From Allomuricauda sp. (GTDB lineage: Bacteria > Bacteroidota > Bacteroidia > Flavobacteriales > Flavobacteriaceae), in the NCBI RefSeq assembly GCF_002699205.1, contig NZ_PABT01000035.1:186001-250000 (forward strand): 64,000 nucleotides of DNA, written 5' to 3'. The notes under the pieces were generated by a model that saw only the letters and a list, made by a program, of their open reading frames with translations, had not been told where the DNA came from and did not search any database. Below are positions 37,158-46,440 of this stretch, piece after piece; the stretch's first letter is position 1; each line of letters begins with the position of its first letter. The position numbers and the translations under genes were made by a program.

Positions 37158-37184
37158 TGGGCTGCTCCAATATGAAGTAGCCCA
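37158..37184 (-). terminator. Terminator of the metal-efflux operon
   Basis: Stem TGGGCT (37158-37163) with AGCCCA (37179-37184), T-rich on both sides, directly after the stop of the RND pump gene at 37194. Probably bidirectional. Confidence 0.55.
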
Positions 37185-37193
37185 ATTTCCTTT

Positions 37194-40100
37194 TTATTTA
37201 TTTTTGCTAATCACCAATTCATAAACACAAGGAATTACAATTAGGTTCAAAAGGGTCGCAGATAGCAACCCTCCCAAAATGACCACGGCCATCGGGCTTT
37301 GTATTTCACTGCCTGGTTGGCCTCCTTTCAAGGCCAAAGGAATCAATGCCAACCCTGTGGTAAAGGCCGTCATCAGAATAGGGTTTAACCTATCCAATGC
37401 CCCGGTTTTAATCAGATCTATTCCTGTTTTCCCTTCTTGTCGCAAATCTTCGTATCGAGATACCAAAAGAATACCATTTCGGGTTGCAATACCGAACAAG
37501 CTTATAAATCCAATGGTTGCTGCAATACTTACGATTCCAGATGTGAAATACACGATTAAAATACCACCAATCAATGCCAGAGGCAAATTGATGAGCACCA
37601 CAAAGGCCAATTTTACATTTTTGAACTCATAATACAGCAACAGGAAAATGATACCAATGGCCAAAAATGCAGTGACCAATAACAATTGAGATGCTTTGGA
37701 TTCACTTTCAAACTGTCCGCCGTATTGTACACGATACCCTTCAGGAAAGTTAATGGTACTGTTGACCACGTCTTCAATCTCGTTTACAGCACTTCGAAGA
37801 TCTCTGCCCTGTACATTGGCGGCAATAACAATCTTACGCTGGACATCTTCTCGACTGATAGTATTTGGGCTGCTTACAGATCCTATGGTCGCCAATTCAC
37901 CCAACACGGTCTGTCCGCCATTAGGAAGGCTTACCAAGGTATTTTTGAAGTTCTCAATATTATCACGAAAGGGTTTTTCGTAGCGTACCACCAAATCGAA
38001 ATATTGTTGGCCCTCATAGATTTCGCCTACTTCCTCACCAGCAAACGCAATGTCCACTTGTTCCATCAAATTGCCAACTGTCATTCCGTATGCTGCCAAT
38101 ATTTGGCGTTTGGGTTTGATCCGAATTTGGGGAACTTCTATTTGCTGGTCAACCGCCACGTCTGCCAATCCATCAATGGATTTGATGTTTTGCTCCACCT
38201 GTTTTCCCAATTCAAACAAACGTTGTAAGTCAGAGCCAAAAATTTTGATCGCAATATTGGCACGCGTTCCCGATAGCATATGGTCTATACGGTGTGCAAT
38301 AGGCTGCCCAAGGGTAATGTTAACCCCGGGCACCACACTCAATTTGGTACGGACTTCCTCGAAAAACGTTTCTTTGGTTTTACCATCCAATATAAATGGC
38401 ACATCAATTTCGGCAGCATTGACCCCTTGTGCGTGTTCGTCCAGTTCCGCTCGGCCAGTTCTGCGGGTCACCACTTCAACTTCGGGCATTTCCAACAACA
38501 AGTTTTCTATTTGTTTCCCAGCCTTGTTACTTTCTTCCAGAGACATACCAGGAGGACCAACCGCACTGATCACCAATGAACCTTCATTGAACTCAGGCAA
38601 AAAACTCCTTCCCAATTGGGTTGCCAATGCCAAACTCAAAACAAAAGCAATCACAGTTACACCTATCACCGTCTTTGGGAACTTGATCACCTTGTCGAGT
38701 GTGTTTGCATAACGTTTTTGAAGCCATTGTTCCACTTTTGTGCCCTCGGCTTGCTTGTTCAACAGCTTTTCGTTGTTCAGCAAATACGAACATAGCACAG
38801 GGGTTACTGTAACTGCAACAATCAAGGAAGTTAATACAGATGTTACAAAAGCAATCCCGAGCGGTTGTAATAATCTACCTTCCATTCCACTCAAAAAGAA
38901 CAGAGGCACGAACGAAACAATTATGATCAAGGTCGCTATGATGATGGAACTTCGAATTTCCACGGAAGCATCACGTACTACGGTAATTACCGATTGTTGT
39001 GCTTCTTTTGGTAAACGACTGTTTTCTCGCAAACGTTTATAAACGTTTTCCACATCAATAATCGCATCATCCACCAAAGCACCAATGGCAATGGCCATAC
39101 CGCCTAAACTCATGGTGTTTATGGTATATCCCATTAGTTTTAAGATGATGATTGATACTAATAATGAAATGGGAATTGCCAACAAAGAAATTACCGTGGT
39201 ACGCCAGTTCATCAAAAAAATGAACAATACAATAACCACGAAAAATGCACCTTCCAACAATGTCGAATTTAGATTGCTTATGGAAGCTTCAATAAAATCA
39301 GCCTGTCTGAAAATCTGGCTTTTGATTTCTACCCCTTTTGGCAGGGTTTTCTGCAAATCTGCAATAGCCTCATCCAATTGTTCGGTCAATTTTAAAGTAT
39401 TGACATCGGGTTGTTTAGAAATGGTCAAAATCACTGATTCCTTCCCATTCAATGAGCCATCTCCAATCTTGTCCGATGCCCCGATCTGTACGGTAGCTAC
39501 ATCTTTGATTTTAATGGTCTGACCGTTGATTTGCTTTAAAACAGCTTCCTGTAAATCTTCCAAAGCATAGGCCCTGCCACTTCCTTTAATGATGTATTGA
39601 TTGCCGTACTGATTCACTATACCACCAGGAGCATTTACATTGGCTTCCTTAACGTGCTCTACCAGTTCTGACAAGCTCACGTTGTAGTGCTTCAGCTTTT
39701 CGGGATTGGCAAATACTTGGTATTGCTTGTACTCACCACCAATAACCACCACATTGGCGATTCCTCCTATTGCCTTGATGCGTGGGCGAATCGTCCAGTC
39801 GGATAGGGTACGTAATTCCATAGGTGACAAACTATCGGAGGTGACACCCAATAACATGATTTCTCCCATGATGGATGAAATAGGTGCCATAGTTGGTGCG
39901 CCGATACCTTCAGGCAGATTTTCACGAACCATCGGGATGCGTTCGCTTACAATTTGGCGCGCGCGATATATATCCGTACCCCATTCAAATTCCACCCAGA
40001 CAATGGAAATACCCGCTGCCGATGAGGAGCGAATACGTCTTACATTGGGCGAACCGTTCAGGGCGGTTTCCAATTGATAGGTCACCAGTTTTTCCACTTC

Positions 40101-40277
40101 TTCCGATTCCATGCCATGGGCTTCGGTAAGAATGGTTACCGTAGGTGCTGTGAGGTCTGGGAATACATCAACATTCATTGTTTTTGCATAGTACACTCCC
40201 AATACACTCAACACTACGGCTCCCAACAAAATCAGCAAACGATTATGTAGGGAACTATTTAATATTTTAGTCAACAT
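37194..40277 (-). CDS. CusA/CzcA-family heavy-metal efflux RND pump
   Basis: 1027-residue inner-membrane proton-driven pump, the usual RND length. The opening MLTKILNSSLHNRLLILLGA, the DVFPDLTAPTVTILTEAHGM segment, and the TM4 proton-relay region GGMAIAIGALVDDAIIDVEN (acidic residues in place) mark the heavy-metal efflux subfamily. Typical later blocks are PLFFLSGMEGRLLQPLGIAF, LPEFNEGSLVISAVGPPGMS and GYRVQYGGQFES. It works with the adaptor (12 bp upstream) and the TolC-like channel to expel cations across both membranes. Metal (Cu/Ag versus Co/Zn/Cd) cannot be told from the sequence. Confidence 0.93.
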   Translation of the reverse strand: MLTKILNSSLHNRLLILLGAVVLSVLGVYYAKTMNVDVFPDLTAPTVTILTEAHGMESEEVEKLVTYQLETALNGSPNVRRIRSSSAAGISIVWVEFEWGTDIYRARQIVSERIPMVRENLPEGIGAPTMAPISSIMGEIMLLGVTSDSLSPMELRTLSDWTIRPRIKAIGGIANVVVIGGEYKQYQVFANPEKLKHYNVSLSELVEHVKEANVNAPGGIVNQYGNQYIIKGSGRAYALEDLQEAVLKQINGQTIKIKDVATVQIGASDKIGDGSLNGKESVILTISKQPDVNTLKLTEQLDEAIADLQKTLPKGVEIKSQIFRQADFIEASISNLNSTLLEGAFFVVIVLFIFLMNWRTTVISLLAIPISLLVSIIILKLMGYTINTMSLGGMAIAIGALVDDAIIDVENVYKRLRENSRLPKEAQQSVITVVRDASVEIRSSIIIATLIIIVSFVPLFFLSGMEGRLLQPLGIAFVTSVLTSLIVAVTVTPVLCSYLLNNEKLLNKQAEGTKVEQWLQKRYANTLDKVIKFPKTVIGVTVIAFVLSLALATQLGRSFLPEFNEGSLVISAVGPPGMSLEESNKAGKQIENLLLEMPEVEVVTRRTGRAELDEHAQGVNAAEIDVPFILDGKTKETFFEEVRTKLSVVPGVNITLGQPIAHRIDHMLSGTRANIAIKIFGSDLQRLFELGKQVEQNIKSIDGLADVAVDQQIEVPQIRIKPKRQILAAYGMTVGNLMEQVDIAFAGEEVGEIYEGQQYFDLVVRYEKPFRDNIENFKNTLVSLPNGGQTVLGELATIGSVSSPNTISREDVQRKIVIAANVQGRDLRSAVNEIEDVVNSTINFPEGYRVQYGGQFESESKASQLLLVTAFLAIGIIFLLLYYEFKNVKLAFVVLINLPLALIGGILIVYFTSGIVSIAATIGFISLFGIATRNGILLVSRYEDLRQEGKTGIDLIKTGALDRLNPILMTAFTTGLALIPLALKGGQPGSEIQSPMAVVILGGLLSATLLNLIVIPCVYELVISKNK

Positions 40278-40289
40278 AATTTTTGCTTT

Positions 40290-41795
40290 TTAATGTTCAT
40301 GGCCATGTGCAGGGGTTGTTCCTGACATGGAAGCCATTTTTACCTGATACGCACCTGTGGTTACCACAACATCACCAGCTTCCAAACCTTTTAAGACCTC
40401 TACATTTTCACCATTGCGTTTACCTATGGTAATTGATCTCCGTTCAAAGCTTTCTCCCGAAAGTTGCACCATAACCGAATAGTTACCGTAATCTTCCAGT
40501 AAGGCCGATTCGGGAACAATTGTGGTTTGTTTACCATCACCCATTGCAATCTGTACTTGGGTTAAACTACCGTCTGGAACTGCAATAATGTCGTTCACTC
40601 TGGCAAATACTGAAATCAATGGACTCTCCATTTCCACATCTTTTGAAATGGATAGGATTTCACCATCTGAATCTGAAATATTTTTCCAATCACCAGTTTC
40701 CGTTTGATACCATAAACCTTTGATATTTTCCATGGTCAAACCATAGGTGGGTGCAATCTGCGATTTCAACACTTTTGAATCCTCTGTTGCCACACTGATC
40801 AATACAGCTCCCTGCTCTACATAATCACCATTGGCCACATTTACAGATCTTATGAAACCATTAAAAGGTGCTCGAATCTGTTTACTGTCTCCCGACACTC
40901 CCGAAGCAATGGATTGATATTCTGCTTTTGCTATGGCATAATTACTTTCCACTTTTTCAAATGCAGCCTTTGGAATGATCTTGCTCTCGTAGAGTTCCTT
41001 TTTTCTGTTGTATTCCGATGCTGCCTGATCATAATTAGCCTTTGCTTTGGCCACCTCGGCACTTAAATTATTGGATGCCAGTCCTTGGCTGCTCACGTTT
41101 AATAGCAATTGTCCTCTTGTTACCTCCATACCCTCTGTAAGGTTTAAAGTTGAGAAGTTGACGGTTCCGTTGGCCGTTGCCACCATTGTTTTTAATGCCC
41201 CTTGGGCTGGCTGCCAAACCCCAGAGGTTTTGATAACATCATATATTTCACCTTTTGTTACAGGTTCAGTTTGGAAAGCTGTTTTCCAAGCCTGTTCTTT
41301 CAAAAATGAAATGGATCCATCCTCTCCCGCTTCACCCAAAGCTTCTTTGGCTTCGTCCAAACTGGCATAGACCATAATATCCTCGATTACGATTTTATCA
41401 GTGTATTGCGGGGTGGTAAGATCAAAAATCAATTGATGTTCCCCAGATCCTGTGGGCTGAAGCAGTGGAGAAAATATACCTGGTGACGAGGGAGCGTCCG
41501 CAGTTGACCGTATTCCTTTTTCTCCTTTGACCAGACTTACCGTAACCGAACCTTCCCGTACTGGCTGATGTTTGTCCAATACAGTAAAATGTGCGGCGAA
41601 CTTGCTCGGTTGTCCAACAATCAATGCTGGGAACTCTACAAACAGTTCGGTGTCATCTGTCCAAATGGTATAATCCAAACGAGGCGTTTCATCCCCTACA
41701 TGGCTGCCATCTGGGTTATGGGCATGATCTTCTTCGTTATTTTGTTTACAAGCTGTTGCCATTAAGGCAAGCACAATTATTAAATACTTTTTCAT
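40290..41795 (-). CDS. Periplasmic adaptor (membrane-fusion) lipoprotein of the RND efflux system
   Basis: 501 residues; lipoprotein signal MKKYLIIVLALMATAC (Cys16), then a His-containing leader (EEDHAHNPDGSHVG). A CusB-like barrel-sandwich and hairpin region follow: SGVWQPAQGALKTMVATANG, LSAEVAKAKANYDQAASEYN, IRAPFNGFIRSVNVANGDYV. The C-terminus ends GTTPAHGHEH, a short His tail probably for metal. The N-terminal third (about 45-150) forms an extra domain before the adaptor core, as in other Bacteroidota CusB homologues. Between pump and His-rich lipoprotein in the operon. Confidence 0.9.
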   Translation of the reverse strand: MKKYLIIVLALMATACKQNNEEDHAHNPDGSHVGDETPRLDYTIWTDDTELFVEFPALIVGQPSKFAAHFTVLDKHQPVREGSVTVSLVKGEKGIRSTADAPSSPGIFSPLLQPTGSGEHQLIFDLTTPQYTDKIVIEDIMVYASLDEAKEALGEAGEDGSISFLKEQAWKTAFQTEPVTKGEIYDVIKTSGVWQPAQGALKTMVATANGTVNFSTLNLTEGMEVTRGQLLLNVSSQGLASNNLSAEVAKAKANYDQAASEYNRKKELYESKIIPKAAFEKVESNYAIAKAEYQSIASGVSGDSKQIRAPFNGFIRSVNVANGDYVEQGAVLISVATEDSKVLKSQIAPTYGLTMENIKGLWYQTETGDWKNISDSDGEILSISKDVEMESPLISVFARVNDIIAVPDGSLTQVQIAMGDGKQTTIVPESALLEDYGNYSVMVQLSGESFERRSITIGKRNGENVEVLKGLEAGDVVVTTGAYQVKMASMSGTTPAHGHEH

Positions 41796-41806
41796 TGAAT
41801 TGTTTT

Positions 41807-42052
41807 TTAGTGATCGTGGTGTGTTTCTCCGTCCTCGTGGGTATGGGTGCCCTCTTCAGTTTTTACGGAGTCCTTATCCATGGTAAATTCCTCTTGTTTA
41901 ACTTCTTCCTGTTCGTGCTTATGGTCTGCACCTTCCCCATGGGTATGTCCATGGTCGTCTTTGGGTTCTTCTTTTTTGGTGTCGCGACATCCTGTAATTC
42001 CTATTGCAATGATTACCATTGATGCCATTAAAATTTTTGATACTGTTTTCAT
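41807..42052 (-). CDS. Small histidine-rich lipoprotein
   Basis: 81 residues: lipoprotein signal ending at Cys22 (GITGC), then an almost purely hydrophilic tail with many His, Glu and Asp residues in clusters (DDHGHTHGEGADHKHEQE, THTHEDGETHHDH). Such tails bind Zn, Cu, Ni or Co. It sits between adaptor and channel genes (gaps 11 and 19 bp), so it is most likely a periplasmic metal-binding accessory or chaperone of the pump. Confidence 0.8.
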   Translation of the reverse strand: MKTVSKILMASMVIIAIGITGCRDTKKEEPKDDHGHTHGEGADHKHEQEEVKQEEFTMDKDSVKTEEGTHTHEDGETHHDH

Positions 42053-42071
42053 CTTTTTGTTTTTTAAGGTG

Positions 42072-43256
42072 TTACAATTGATGTATTAATAATTGTGCTT
42101 GTAATTGCTGTAATTGTTTTTCCATTTCCAACATCCTATCGGTTGCATCCCGATAAAACTGAACTTCCATATAATATTCCAAAAAGGAATATTCCCCCAG
42201 ACTATAGGCTTTAAATAAAAGTGCTTCGCTATCTAGGTTGGATAGGGTTTCTTGATATTCGGTGTATTTGTTGAACAACAAAAGGTACTGGTTGTATTCT
42301 TGTTGAAATTGTGAATACATCAATGCCCTTGTTACTTCTGAATTGGTTTGCTGATACTCAAAGTCGGCCTTCGCCGCCTTGACTTTGTTTTTACTGTTCC
42401 ATAAGGGAATGGACAAACCGCCAAATACCCCAGAATAATCATTGCCATTCACACCTTGGTAGTTATATCCCAATGAGATATTAGGAAGGACTTTGTTCTT
42501 TTCCAGTTTGACGTTCTGGAAAGCAGAAGCTTCATTAGCTTGAAGTTCAGTCAATCTTGGGTCATTGGCCAGTTTTTCACTCCAAATTGTCTCAATGCTT
42601 TGTAATTGGACAGGACTGTCCAACTGCAAATCATTCATTTCAATGGATTGGCCACCATTTAGCGTTTGCAATTCGGTCAGTTGGTTTTGTATATCTGCTT
42701 GTATCTGTTCCACAACAAACTGTTCCTGTATCCAAGCTACTTTAGCCTTGTTGAGATCCAAAATTCCAACCTGTTCCTTATTGTACATTTCCTGGATTTG
42801 TTGGAAGACCTCCAAACTTTGGGTTTTCCGGACCTCTTCAATCTCCAGCCTTTTTCGAAGCATGTTCAGATTGATCAAACCCTTCTTCGCATTCAACAAT
42901 ATTTCTTGACGCTTTTTGGTATACATCGCTTCCAATTGATCCTCTTGAAGCTTGTTCCATTTATTGCGTGCCAAATACACTGTGGGAAACTCAAAGGATT
43001 GTGATACTTCAAATTCTGAATAATCGTCCGATTGGTGTTCACCAAACGGTAAATAATACCCAAGAACTTCTGGATTCGGTAAATTGTTGCCACTTTCATT
43101 TAACAGTTGCTGCCCATTGATATATGACTGGTAGGCCTTCAACTCTTTATTGTTCTGTTCTATTTGGCTTAGTACTTTCTCCATCTCAGTGGATTGTGAA
43201 AACACTTTACCAAAAAACAGGTATACGCAAAGAGCGCATACGAATTTAAATTTCAT
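42072..43256 (-). CDS. TolC-family outer-membrane channel protein
   Basis: 394 residues from the ATG at 43256 (MKFKFVCALCVYLFFGKVFS, signal peptide); an in-frame ATG at 43298 would add a poor leader. Two-repeat coiled-coil layout of outer-membrane efflux proteins: MEKVLSQIEQNNKELKAYQS, LEAMYTKKRQEILLNAKKGL, LTELQANEASAFQNVKLEKN, LGYNYQGVNGNDYSGVFGGL. C-terminal part shortened compared with E. coli TolC, as usual in this family. Completes the tripartite system. Confidence 0.9.
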   Translation of the reverse strand: MKFKFVCALCVYLFFGKVFSQSTEMEKVLSQIEQNNKELKAYQSYINGQQLLNESGNNLPNPEVLGYYLPFGEHQSDDYSEFEVSQSFEFPTVYLARNKWNKLQEDQLEAMYTKKRQEILLNAKKGLINLNMLRKRLEIEEVRKTQSLEVFQQIQEMYNKEQVGILDLNKAKVAWIQEQFVVEQIQADIQNQLTELQTLNGGQSIEMNDLQLDSPVQLQSIETIWSEKLANDPRLTELQANEASAFQNVKLEKNKVLPNISLGYNYQGVNGNDYSGVFGGLSIPLWNSKNKVKAAKADFEYQQTNSEVTRALMYSQFQQEYNQYLLLFNKYTEYQETLSNLDSEALLFKAYSLGEYSFLEYYMEVQFYRDATDRMLEMEKQLQQLQAQLLIHQL

Positions 43257-43337
43257 AATGATTTTGTTTAGGTTTATCAAAAATTGAGAAACAAACAAAC
43301 TGATCCAATTACTAGTGGAATCAGTTTGCCTTCTTGA

Positions 43338-43766
43338 TTAACCTAATGAAGGGGGTCCCCGGAGTGAATAATTGAATAAATACGCTTTTCGAAGCTTGTC
43401 TGGTGGACGATACCATTTCTTAACTATGGTATCTGATTTATAAAAAGTATAAATGACCAGCTTAGGAAATCGCGTTTTTGCTATTAATTTTTCTACGGAA
43501 ACTTTTTCGACTGTTCTTTGCTTCAATACCAATATATCGGTCGTGGTATTGGTATGGGCATGCATTTCAAAAAACCAATCCAGGAATCCTTTTGTTGGAT
43601 TTTCTTTTTCCGTTTCATCGGAATGATGGTCGTGATGGTTATGTGCCACATCATGATGATGCTCCTCTACATGTTGATGATGCCAGTGTGGTACTACTTT
43701 GTGCATCAAAAGCATACTGAGTATCCCCAGAAAGAAAAGTGCCTTTATGTTTCGGTATTTTCGCAT
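43338..43766 (-). CDS. Histidine-rich exported or membrane protein
   Basis: 142 residues from the ATG at 43766; the longer reading frame would use a TTG. A hydrophobic segment (IKALFFLGILSMLLMHKVV) is followed by a dense His cluster (HWHHQHVEEHHHDVAHNHHD). The C-terminal half is basic and aromatic with no known domain. First gene of the efflux operon, so a metal-binding or sensing role is likely. A TATCTTTG box (minus strand, 43773-43780) lies only 6 bp before the ATG, so the mRNA may be nearly leaderless. Confidence 0.7.
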   Translation of the reverse strand: MRKYRNIKALFFLGILSMLLMHKVVPHWHHQHVEEHHHDVAHNHHDHHSDETEKENPTKGFLDWFFEMHAHTNTTTDILVLKQRTVEKVSVEKLIAKTRFPKLVIYTFYKSDTIVKKWYRPPDKLRKAYLFNYSLRGPPSLG

Positions 43767-43980
43767 CTGATTCAAAGATAGGAAACTATATAGAATCCGT
43801 GAAGACGTTTTTCAGTGGAATCTATGTTCGTTTTAAACAAAATGCTCTCAAAACCTTGGTATGAAATAGAAATCGATATAAGGGCGAACGCAACGAAGTG
43901 GAGTGCTGCAAGCCCCAAATCTTGCCAAACTAACCTTACTGAGCGAGGCAATTTTATCTATTAACGATATAGTCTCCTCA

Positions 43981-44547
43981 TCATTTGAGGTAATCCAATG
44001 GTCTGTTTGCTTCACGTCTATATCGTTCCAACCGCCCTTCCGTTATTTCAAGCTTCAGATAGCTTTTCCCAAAACTGCTCTTGACCACCTTGACATTATC
44101 AAGTATACTATTTAAATCCGATTGGAGCGAGGCCGCCTTTTCCTCCAACCGATCATACTTGATTTTCGGAACAGTTACTTCACCCTCGAACACTGGGTCT
44201 GGCTTTGGTGGATTCTTTTCGATCATGTCCTCAAGAAAATCATCCCCATCTTCATCATTGTCCAATTCCTGATTGAACAGGGCCTGCATCATACCAATGG
44301 TGGGCAAGGTTTGGTTCTTTTCAATGTCCCTGATTATGGCAATGACCGCATCTGTCCGTTTCCTGTTTTTAATGATCTCTTGACCTATGCTCTTTTCAAA
44401 TCTTTCAGATGGCATAAAACCGTGCCACTCAAAAAAGTCCATTACCATATCCAAGGTATGGGAATAACTCTTGCCCACTTTTCTTGAAAAGACCTTGAAT
44501 CTTAATAGTGTCCTTTTCTTTATTCGTACTGCTCTAAAATCGTCCAT
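43981..44547 (-). CDS. BfmA/BtgA-family mobilisation protein
   Basis: 188 residues. The N-terminal part carries the family signature (AVRIKKRTLLRFKVFSRKVG, then SYSHTLDMVMDFFEWHGFMP), a ribbon-helix-helix-like DNA-binding region followed by a coiled-coil tail (KYDRLEEKAASLQSDLNSIL). In Bacteroides elements such proteins assist a relaxase at oriT. Here the expected relaxase gene downstream is missing: the stop overlaps only a seven-codon ATG reading frame, and 43776-43980 contains no gene. The protein may act with a helper element. Confidence 0.8.
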   Translation of the reverse strand: MDDFRAVRIKKRTLLRFKVFSRKVGKSYSHTLDMVMDFFEWHGFMPSERFEKSIGQEIIKNRKRTDAVIAIIRDIEKNQTLPTIGMMQALFNQELDNDEDGDDFLEDMIEKNPPKPDPVFEGEVTVPKIKYDRLEEKAASLQSDLNSILDNVKVVKSSFGKSYLKLEITEGRLERYRREANRPLDYLK

Positions 44548-44698
44548 AATACATGTTTTAAAGGGCTCAATTGTTACAATTTTGTTCAGTAATTACATGT
44601 ACTTTCAACGTTTTTGCAACAATAAAAACCGTAATCTCTGAATTCAAACATTTCCAAAAACCCTTACAAACAGGGCTTTTCCGAAGGAAAATGAATCA

Positions 44699-44761
44699 AT
44701 AGCGCCGCTTTAGCGCGCTATCCTCTTGCTTTTCAACTTAGTGTCGCCAAGGCGACGCTAA
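44699..44761. other. GC-rich double inverted repeat, candidate oriT
   Basis: TAGCGC (44700-44705) with GCGCTA (44715-44720), then an 11-bp stem TTAGTGTCGCC (44738-44748) with GGCGACGCTAA (44751-44761) around a two-base loop. It lies in the 390-bp gap between the integrase and the mobilisation gene, where origins of transfer sit in other Bacteroidota elements. No experimental support; the remainder of the gap has no gene I trust. Confidence 0.45.
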
Positions 44762-44939
44762 ATAGAAAACTTTTGCCAAAGCAGGTTGTAGATTGCGCCC
44801 TATCAGTTTTTTGCTCAACGCTTATCTTCCCGAACACTACAAAAACCCGATAGGAACCAAGCGCAAAAGTCTGGGTAAGATTGGGACTAAAAATCTTCGA
44901 TAGTTTCGGCACCCTAATCATTGCAATGAATTCTCAAGG

Positions 44940-46211
44940 TTAAAAGACAGAGTTACCAAACTTCTCGTTATCATCAATTGAATCTGAGAAATTAGATTCC
45001 AGAATTGATTCCAAACCACTCATATCCTCACTGATTTTTTTATCCAAGACCCGCGCATAAATTTGGGTCGTGGCCAATTCTGAATGTCCTAATATTTTGG
45101 AAACCGTCTCGATAGGTACTCCATTGCTTAATGTAATGGTGGTGGCAAAGGTGTGTCTCGCCATATGGAAAGTTATGTGTTTATTGATATGGCATGAATC
45201 CGCAATCTCCTTCAGATAGCTATTTAATTTTTGATTGGAAATTCTGGGAAATAATTTATTTGTACGCCTTTTCGGATGATAGTGATATCTCTTAACAATC
45301 GACAATGCCGGTCCCATTAAAGGCAACTTGAAGCTGTTCTTGGTCTTTTGTCTTTTTGTACTTATCCAATGCTTTCCATCGATACCCAATACTAGATTGT
45401 CCTCATTAAGGTTCATTATATCACAATAGGCAATGCCCGTGTAGCAACTAAAAACAAATAAGTCTTTTACAATTCGTAACCGTTCAATCTTGGTTTGGAA
45501 ATCCAGAATTTTACGTAATTCTTCCAAGGTCAAAAAATCCCTTTCCTTTTTCTCCATCCTAATCTTAAATTTTTGAAAAGGATATTTTTCTATCCATTCA
45601 TTGTTTACAGCCATTCTGACCATCTTTCTCAAACGTTGGATATGTTTCATTGCTCCGTTGTTCGAAAGTCTACCATGATGGTGAATAGGGTGTAGTTTTC
45701 GCAAGTAGGTCTCGAAACCCACAACAAACTGATGGTTGAGCTGTGACAATCTGTAATCATCACATTTATAGTGCTTCTTCAGATAGCCCAATAAATACTT
45801 CTGGGTGGTTTTATAATGGCTCAGGGTCGCTTTACCCAGATTATGTGCGCCATGGAGGTTATGGTGCTCAAATAGGGCTGTTAACGTCATTTGGTTCTCA
45901 TCCTCCCCGAAATACTTCGCCTTGACCATTTGCGGTGTAATGTGGGTTGTTTTGGATCGTAATTCACGGTAGCATTGGAAAAGTTCGGTTTCAACCTCCA
46001 TTAAATAGGCGTTGATTTCCTGCGCTTCCGTTGTGCGCCCCAGAACCCTCGATCCCTTTCGGTCCCAACTTTCTGCAGGAATGGTGTATTTGAGGCTCAT
46101 GTTAACTCGTTGTGAATCAACGGTGATACGGGCATAAATCTTAGCGGTTCCGTCATTCCGCCGGGCAGTGCTTATCCAAAAACTGATTGAAAATGTAGAC
46201 CGAGTTCTCAT
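44940..46211 (-). CDS. Tyrosine site-specific recombinase (IntDOT-like integrase)
   Basis: 423 residues from the ATG at 46211. The N-terminal arm-binding and SAM-like core (about 1-215) is followed by the catalytic domain (about 220-400). Catalytic positions visible: HxxR in HMARHTFATT, the third His in LGHSELATTQIYARV, and the nucleophilic Tyr in the same block. The first Arg of the usual pentad is absent: the motif is CYTGIAYCDI rather than TGLRxxD, which is also seen in IntDOT-type integrases. Encoded next to the tRNA-Val att site and the element's 14-bp repeat. Confidence 0.92.
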   Translation of the reverse strand: MRTRSTFSISFWISTARRNDGTAKIYARITVDSQRVNMSLKYTIPAESWDRKGSRVLGRTTEAQEINAYLMEVETELFQCYRELRSKTTHITPQMVKAKYFGEDENQMTLTALFEHHNLHGAHNLGKATLSHYKTTQKYLLGYLKKHYKCDDYRLSQLNHQFVVGFETYLRKLHPIHHHGRLSNNGAMKHIQRLRKMVRMAVNNEWIEKYPFQKFKIRMEKKERDFLTLEELRKILDFQTKIERLRIVKDLFVFSCYTGIAYCDIMNLNEDNLVLGIDGKHWISTKRQKTKNSFKLPLMGPALSIVKRYHYHPKRRTNKLFPRISNQKLNSYLKEIADSCHINKHITFHMARHTFATTITLSNGVPIETVSKILGHSELATTQIYARVLDKKISEDMSGLESILESNFSDSIDDNEKFGNSVF

Positions 46212-46318
46212 AGGTTTTGTGTTAAATTGAACGAAAATCACCTACGAAAGTCAAATACTAAGTTGCTGTAATATAGTAATTTACAGGCTTATTCGGTTAA
46301 CACTTTTCACAAAAAAAT

Positions 46319-46332
46319 TTACTAACCGAATT
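46319..46332. repeat. 14-bp subterminal repeat, right copy
   Basis: TTACTAACCGAATT, identical to 37047-37060; together with ATTCGGTTA at 46291-46299 it forms an inverted repeat upstream of the integrase. Confidence 0.5.
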
Positions 46333-46383
46333 GCAAACCAAAACATATCAAATCAAACCAATTCAAATAAAGGCCTAAAACGT

Positions 46384-46420
46384 CAAAACCTTGCAAATCA
46401 ATAAGATATGCAAGGTTTTG
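46384..46420. repeat. Hairpin next to the right att copy
   Basis: 15-position stem (46384-46398 with 46406-46420) with one mismatch and loop CAATAAG, the reverse complement of the left hairpin's loop. Sits between integrase and tRNA; downstream of the tRNA it may also act as its terminator. Confidence 0.7.
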
Positions 46421-46440
46421 TTTTTGTTTAAACTCTAAAA

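Noticed and set aside
44733..44921. A 62-codon open frame on the minus strand in the integrase/mobilisation gap
   Set aside because: It runs through the double stem-loop, has no recognisable signature or start context, and looks incidental.
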